NCBI GenBank assembly: GCA_961205875.1
Contig: OY540820.1
Location: 6,200,001 to 6,264,000, forward strand
Direction: 5' to 3'
Length of the DNA stretch: 64,000 bases
DNA from: Sialis fuliginosa
Taxonomy: Eukaryota; Arthropoda; Insecta; Megaloptera; Sialidae
This document shows, piece by piece, positions 59,574 through 64,000 of the stretch. Every line of letters begins with the position of its first letter. Within the stretch, counting starts at the first letter, position 1. Both the position numbers and the translations under genes were made by a program. The notes beneath the pieces were generated by a model. The model was given only the letters and a program-made list of their open reading frames with translations. It was not told where the DNA came from and did no database searches.

Positions 59574-59836
59574 GGTATTTCTCGAAAAAAACAAAAACAA
59601 AAGTAATCGCAAATTTAGTAAAATAACTTACAAAAATATTATAAGAAGCTTCAGTAAAATTGTTAAATTTTATTTTATTTTAACGATATCACAAGTGGTT
59701 AATAATTTCATAGCTTTGAATGAATGGAGCTTTTTTTAATCATTTTTTTAGATATTTACAAAGTTTAGGCTTATACTTGATTTTTTATTTTATTTTTCCA
59801 TTTTAAAGCAAACCTAGTTGTTCATCGAGAAATACC
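59574..59836. mobile_element. piggyBac-like MITE in TTAA
   Basis: GGTATTTCTCG at the left and CGAGAAATACC at the right are perfect 11-bp inverted ends. TTAA flanks both sides (59570-59573 and 59837-59840), the specific target of piggyBac elements. 263 bp, non-coding. Relatives at 6774 and 21726. Confidence 0.85.
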
Positions 59837-60497
59837 TTAATTTCCCCAGGTTAATGGTTCAAAAACAAAGTAAGATTCACCAAAAATAATTTTGATAGCG
59901 TATCTGATGCCCTTCTTCAACTTTTGTTCTAAACATTTTTCTCTATTCTGTTTTATTTTTGAAATATTAACCTAAAATGGAGCACACAAAATAAAAATTG
60001 TAATCGTACTTTAAAAAAAATTTAATTAGTTATTTTTTATTACCAGGGTTCAGAAAACACGCAATGTCTTTAGCTCCTCGCGGTTATTATTACCTACAAA
60101 TTACGTTAATTCATTCAACATATTTACCTCTTGCAATGTAATTAGTAATTACTATTCATGTCGATTCATTTAATATGTTTCACATTGAGATTCATTTTAT
60201 TGTGTCAATAGAAAATGCCAATTAAACACATCAAACAATACGAATGGTCATTATGTAATTATAATAATTATATTCATTCTTCAATAATGTACGTGTTATA
60301 GCATATTTGTTTACTATCATATTATAATATTATAAAATAAATCACGAACGTATAAATATTCTTGTATATGGAAAAAATGTATCTTCTATTATATCCAGAA
60401 CAGTTTAAGTTTTGTGAATATTATTTTTAAAATATATATTGCAATAACGTTTGATGGTATGTTAAAAAATTAATAATATACTAATAGTGACATTAAA

Positions 60498-60728
60498 TAT
60501 ATCAATAAAAACAACTTCTTTGCCTAAACGTAAAAAAAATTAATAAAGAAAAGAATTCTCAAGCTTTCGATTCACAAAATCATCGTTAGCCTAAAATATA
60601 ATAAATAACAATTAAATACAATATTTATATTTTAACCAGACGATGATTCTGTGAATCGAAAGCATGCGAATTCTTTTCTTTATTAAATTTTTTGACGTTT
60701 AAACAAAGAATTTGTTTTTATTTATTAA
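60498..60728. repeat. Foldback 1 of the 60.5-61.0 kb hairpin cluster
   Basis: TTAATAAAGAAAAGAATTCT, TTTCGATTCACAAAATCATC at the left pair with GATGATTCTGTGAATCGAAA, GAATTCTTTTCTTTATTAAA at the right. Arms are about 90 bp with scattered mismatches; loop about 45 bp. Confidence 0.88.
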
Positions 60729-60773
60729 AAAATTAATTATATATATATAATTAATTTTTTAATAAATAAAAAC
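60714..60773. repeat. Perfect 60-bp AT palindrome
   Basis: GTTTTTATTTATTAAAAAAT and the bases after it are exactly reverse-complementary about 60743/60744 with no spacer. It overlaps the right edge of foldback 1. The core is (TA)n. Confidence 0.95.
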
Positions 60774-60834
60774 AATATATGCGACTCCTCCAAATACTCG
60801 CGAGGGTTTTGAACATCGCTTCCCAAAAGAAATA

Positions 60835-61025
60835 TCGTTCATTAATATTATGAAATGCATTCAACAACCACGAATTCATAGTAATAATGAAAAAATACCT
60901 CATATTAAAGTAAAAATTTATTAAAAGTAAAAAAGTAATGAATTTTTACTTTAATATGAAGTATTTCTTCATTATTACTATGAATTCTTGGTTGTTGAAT
61001 GCGTTTCATACCATTAATGAACAAT
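60835..61025. repeat. Foldback 2 of the 60.5-61.0 kb hairpin cluster
   Basis: GCATTCAACAACCACGAATT, CATAGTAATAATGAAAAAAT and CATATTAAAGTAAAAATTTA at the left pair with the mirrored run at 60940-61015 (TTTTACTTTAATATGAAGTA, CATTATTACTATGAATTCTT, GGTTGTTGAATGCGTTTCAT). Arms are about 85 bp; loop about 18 bp. Confidence 0.88.
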
Positions 61026-61389
61026 ATTACTTTCAGTGTAGTCACACTGAAATAATGTTGGAAAAAATAGAAAAATTAATTTATTTATTTATATTCGAAA
61101 AAGTTGCTTCCTTCAACATGAACTACAAACTGAGCAAATAAAGATAAATTCTTTTTATTTAATATTAAATTCAGCTTAAAATCGTACTTAGTAAAATTAA
61201 AAATGGAAACACACATTTTTAAACCATTTTCATATTTTACATCCTTCCTTACAATTATTTTTTTATGTCATAACATCATAAAAACAACCATATCGGTTTA
61301 CATATATGACACAAAACTAAAAGACATTTAATTTAGTAATACAGCACATATTATGTAAACGAGGTTAGCTACAAATAGAGCTGTTACTT

Positions 61390-61570
61390 ACACCCCACTA
61401 ATCAACGGGAAGGTGGAGTGAGCGCCTACCAACTTAAACACAATCTTGCGCGGAGTGCATTAATCACACGAGTCAAAAAAACCGACAACGGCAATCCTTC
61501 ACACTCACACACCTCCCTACCCCCTTACACACATACACACAAACATACGCACGCGTAATGGGGCGAATTT
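61390..61570. promoter_or_regulatory. Candidate regulatory island with homeodomain-type sites
   Basis: A GC-richer block (GGGAAGGTGGAGTGAGCGCC) includes ACTAATCAAC and GCATTAATCACAC, TAAT-core sites as bound by homeodomain proteins, then a C/A-rich tract. No repeat ends. Function is inference. Confidence 0.22.
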
Positions 61571-62736
61571 TCCCAATGTGAAATGTATTTGATAATAATA
61601 TAATATCTACAAATAGTAGAGGGAAATTAGCATTTTGAAGTGATGCATTCGGGAAGTTGGATTTTTTGGATTTTCTCTTTATATGTTCAAAGATGAGTTG
61701 AAAATCAAAAATTTAGAAAAATCGTCCATGTGCGTCCCGAGAAAATTTCATAATTGTGCATTTTTTATACATTTCGAGTATATCTCTACACTGTTTTTGA
61801 AATATCTCCGGTTCTATAGGTCGTAGGAAAAGAAAAAAAAATAAAATACTTATAAGTTAATAGACTATAGAACTGCATAGGTAGCGTTACTTTTCAAACG
61901 CATCATAACCTCAAAAATAAAAAAAACCGATGTTTTTCGATAAAAACTTTTTTATCAATAATTAACGTAAAAATGAAGAGATTTTTACGAAAATAAGAGG
62001 AAATATGTATTTTTATGTTATAAATACATGATAAATTTTTCAAAAATAAAATTTGATTTTTACACCCACATTCGGCCATTTTAAAAAAAAATGGAAAAGC
62101 TCGCCATTTAATGAGAAAATGCCGTAGGGTAATTTTTTTTTTTTAATTGTAGACATTTTTATGTACTTTCTTGTGAACATATTCCAAAATCTGTTAATTA
62201 AATTATGTATTTATAACATTTGATTCTTTAACGGGAAATACTATTGGATATATTTCCGAAATAATTTTAAATCTAATAATTAGGTATGTTTTAATTAAAA
62301 TCTATTTTGCCTGTACTATACCTATGTATAAATTCAAAATTGTTCTTTGTACATATGTAACACTTGAAAAAAAATCAGATATTGCTATTGAAATCGATTT
62401 TATACATTTATTTTCTATTAATAGATGTGTAGGCTATTTAACAATAGATACAAAAACATCAGTTGTACAATCAATATAAACAATAAAGATAACTGAAATT
62501 TGATAATAAAATATTTAATGAATAATAAATTAGAAAAAATAGCCTATTATGATTTTTTTTAATGGATAATATAATTAGTTTTTACAAGTTATTTATTCAA
62601 TATTTATCAAACAAGCCATAATAATACATTTATGTATTTTAATTGTTAACATTGATTTACAAAAAAATAGTCAGAATGGATTCAGAAAAGGTCAAAATAG
62701 ATATTTCCATAAAAATCGAAAAAAATATTTACGCGC

Positions 62737-63570
62737 GATGTGTACCAATAATACTGTTAACGAGGCTCATGTTACGACCGATAAATTGAAAGAATTGTAC
62801 TATGAATTGAGGGATTTGCAGCAACAACGAGTTAACTCCATTTTTAGGCCAAACAGAGTTAACAACCGTTTCTTGGGGGAAAAAAATCATTCTTTCGTTT
62901 GGTTCAACAAAGAGTTACCTACCGTTGATAGTTCTCAAGGTATCCGCTAGAATGAGTTAGCTGCTTCATTCGCTTGGGTCAAAATGGAGTTAACTCCAGG
63001 AGCTGACTCTTTTTTTTGGGCTTAGAATTTAGTTAGTGCACTCGTTACTGTGTTCTTTCTTGAAATAAACCAATTTTCTTGAAAATTGTTCTTATTCAAT
63101 GCTTCCTTACTTTAAAAAGAAAATAATTTTGGCCAAAAAGGAGTTAACTCCAGAATAAAATTGACTCTAGAATTGCGAATTTGACGAATTTCTCAATGGA
63201 ATTTGGCCAAAACATGAAGTGGTAGGTGACAAATAATAATTGGACGAAGACAAAGGCGATTTAAATACATTCTCCATTTTTTGAACAGTTTTTTCTATTT
63301 TCCCACAAATTATAAAAACTGGAGTTAACTCCTTGTTGCTGCAAACCCTTCAATTGTTTCCGCACCCACCGTATTCTCCTGACCTGGCCCCCAGCGACTA
63401 CTACCCTTTTCTGAAATTTAAAATGTGACTCTCTGGCAAAAGATTTTACTCTAATGAAGTGGTCGAGTTGAAAACAAAATCTATTTTGAGGGACTTGACG
63501 CGCACCACCTGTATCGAAATGTTAGAGGACCGTTAGAACAAGTCTAGATGGAAATTATGTCGAAGAATAA
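62737..63570 (+). pseudogene. Mariner transposase C-terminal relic, interrupted by a TIR element
   Basis: The left part (62737-62809) encodes HVTTDKLKELYYEL, resembling the mariner segment after the second catalytic Asp. The right part (from 63357) encodes FPHPPYSPDLAPSDYY, the mariner signature holding the third catalytic Asp (SPDLAPSD), then LSGKRFYSNE and LEDR. An insertion (62810-63349) splits the two. The right part has in-frame stops at 63426 and 63534 and a one-base shift before the terminal DGNYVEE (stop at 63568). The N-terminal half is missing. No functional product is possible. Confidence 0.85.
62810..63349. mobile_element. TIR element with GGAGTTAACTCC repeats, inserted in the mariner relic
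   Basis: Left AGGGATTTGCAGCAACAACG and right TTGTTGCTGCAAACCCT are inverted, extending through GAGTTAACTCC (about 30 bp of TIR). The flanks TGAATTG (62803-62809) and TCAATTG (63350-63356) match at 6 of 7 bases, so a 7-8 bp target duplication is likely. The palindrome GGAGTTAACTCC recurs at 62986, 63140 and 63321, with a variant at 62828. Non-coding. Confidence 0.82.
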
Positions 63571-64000
63571 AATAGTTTTTTCATTGTTAGGCCAAACATT
63601 TTTCAGCCCATGTAGCAGAAACGGTCACAAAAAGAATTTTAAGTATCAATTTTTTGTTGCATCTCTTAAAAACTCTAACTTAATCTAACCGCTCATTAAT
63701 GACAAAATAAAATCTAATTAAATATGATGCGGAGTATTTTAATAATTTAATTAACACATAAAGTCAGCTGTTTCATGCCTATCATGTAATTGTGCACATA
63801 ACGTACTCCCTCTACCAATGCATTTATTTAAAATTCTGCCAAATTTGAATGAAATGTTAGTTAATCAGTGATTATTTTTTCACTCAGTATTTATATTTAT
63901 TTATTATACAAAAAAGTCAAATTGATGAACTGATTTATAAAAAAATCAAATTCCTCCTTCAAACATAAATCAACGTGCTTAAGGCACAGATGTTTGACTG

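Larger units (their letters stand above)
50122..64000 (+). other. Lim1 intron after the split homeobox codon, running off the window
   Basis: It starts with donor GTAGGT. No WFQNRR-encoding exon was found before 64000, so the intron exceeds 13.8 kb or the next exon was missed. The stretch 50130-52170 is AT-rich with nothing recognised, as are most of 53290-54380, 55500-56200, 59850-60490, 61040-61380 and 61600-62700. Repeats are listed separately. Confidence 0.8.

Noticed and set aside
62880-62950. VWFNKE-like residues, a possible homeodomain helix 3 exon
   Set aside because: The following residues do not match NRRSKERR, no splice acceptor precedes it in phase, and it lies in a transposon inserted in a mariner relic.

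Overview
The window is a stretch of an AT-rich, intron-heavy animal genome, almost certainly an insect. It holds four coding exons, on the + strand, of a single gene: the LIM-homeodomain transcription factor Lim1 (vertebrate Lhx1/Lhx5 group). The exons lie at 337-532 (LIM domain 1), 13860-14080 (LIM domain 2), 48402-48637 (acidic linker) and 49942-50121 (end of linker and homeodomain residues 1-46). All four join in a consistent reading frame with canonical AG/GT splice sites. Together they cover under 1 kb of 64 kb. The gene is incomplete: no promoter or first exon is visible to the left. The rest of homeodomain helix 3 (the WFQN region) and the C-terminus were not found by eye up to 64000, so they should lie downstream.

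Introns 1 (13.3 kb), 2 (34.3 kb), 3 (1.3 kb) and 4 (more than 13.8 kb) are packed with short non-autonomous transposons. The commonest is 'family A', a 380-570 bp element with imperfect terminal inverted repeats, present in ten copies. Several other insertions show diagnostic target-site duplications. These include hAT-type elements with 8-bp duplications (22934, 39515, 43910, 45221, 54403), a Tc1/mariner-type element with duplicated TA (57829), a piggyBac-like element in TTAA (59574) and a Helitron ending in CTAG (47776). Decayed Tc1/mariner-superfamily transposase fragments occur at 12.5-12.8 kb (minus strand) and 62.7-63.6 kb (plus strand). Two nested insertions let the order of events be read: a mariner-type element inside a Helitron, and a TIR element inside a mariner coding sequence.

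Other structure includes two tandem arrays (about 151 bp x 5 at 18.5-19.2 kb; about 189 bp x 4 at 56.8-57.6 kb), perfect palindromes of 44 and 60 bp, several long foldbacks, and a 143-bp insert with a 16-bp target duplication whose motif resembles Penelope-type/hammerhead elements. A few GC-richer, apparently single-copy islands (about 5.4, 22.2, 28.6, 52.3 and 61.4 kb) stand out and are candidate regulatory DNA.

The repeat types (Helitron ends, 'GGGTTCCGTA' elements) resemble those I know from Lepidoptera and some other insects, but the order cannot be fixed from this window. No rRNA, tRNA, CRISPR or second protein-coding gene was recognised. Almost all other open frames are short, AT-driven and lie in introns or transposons.
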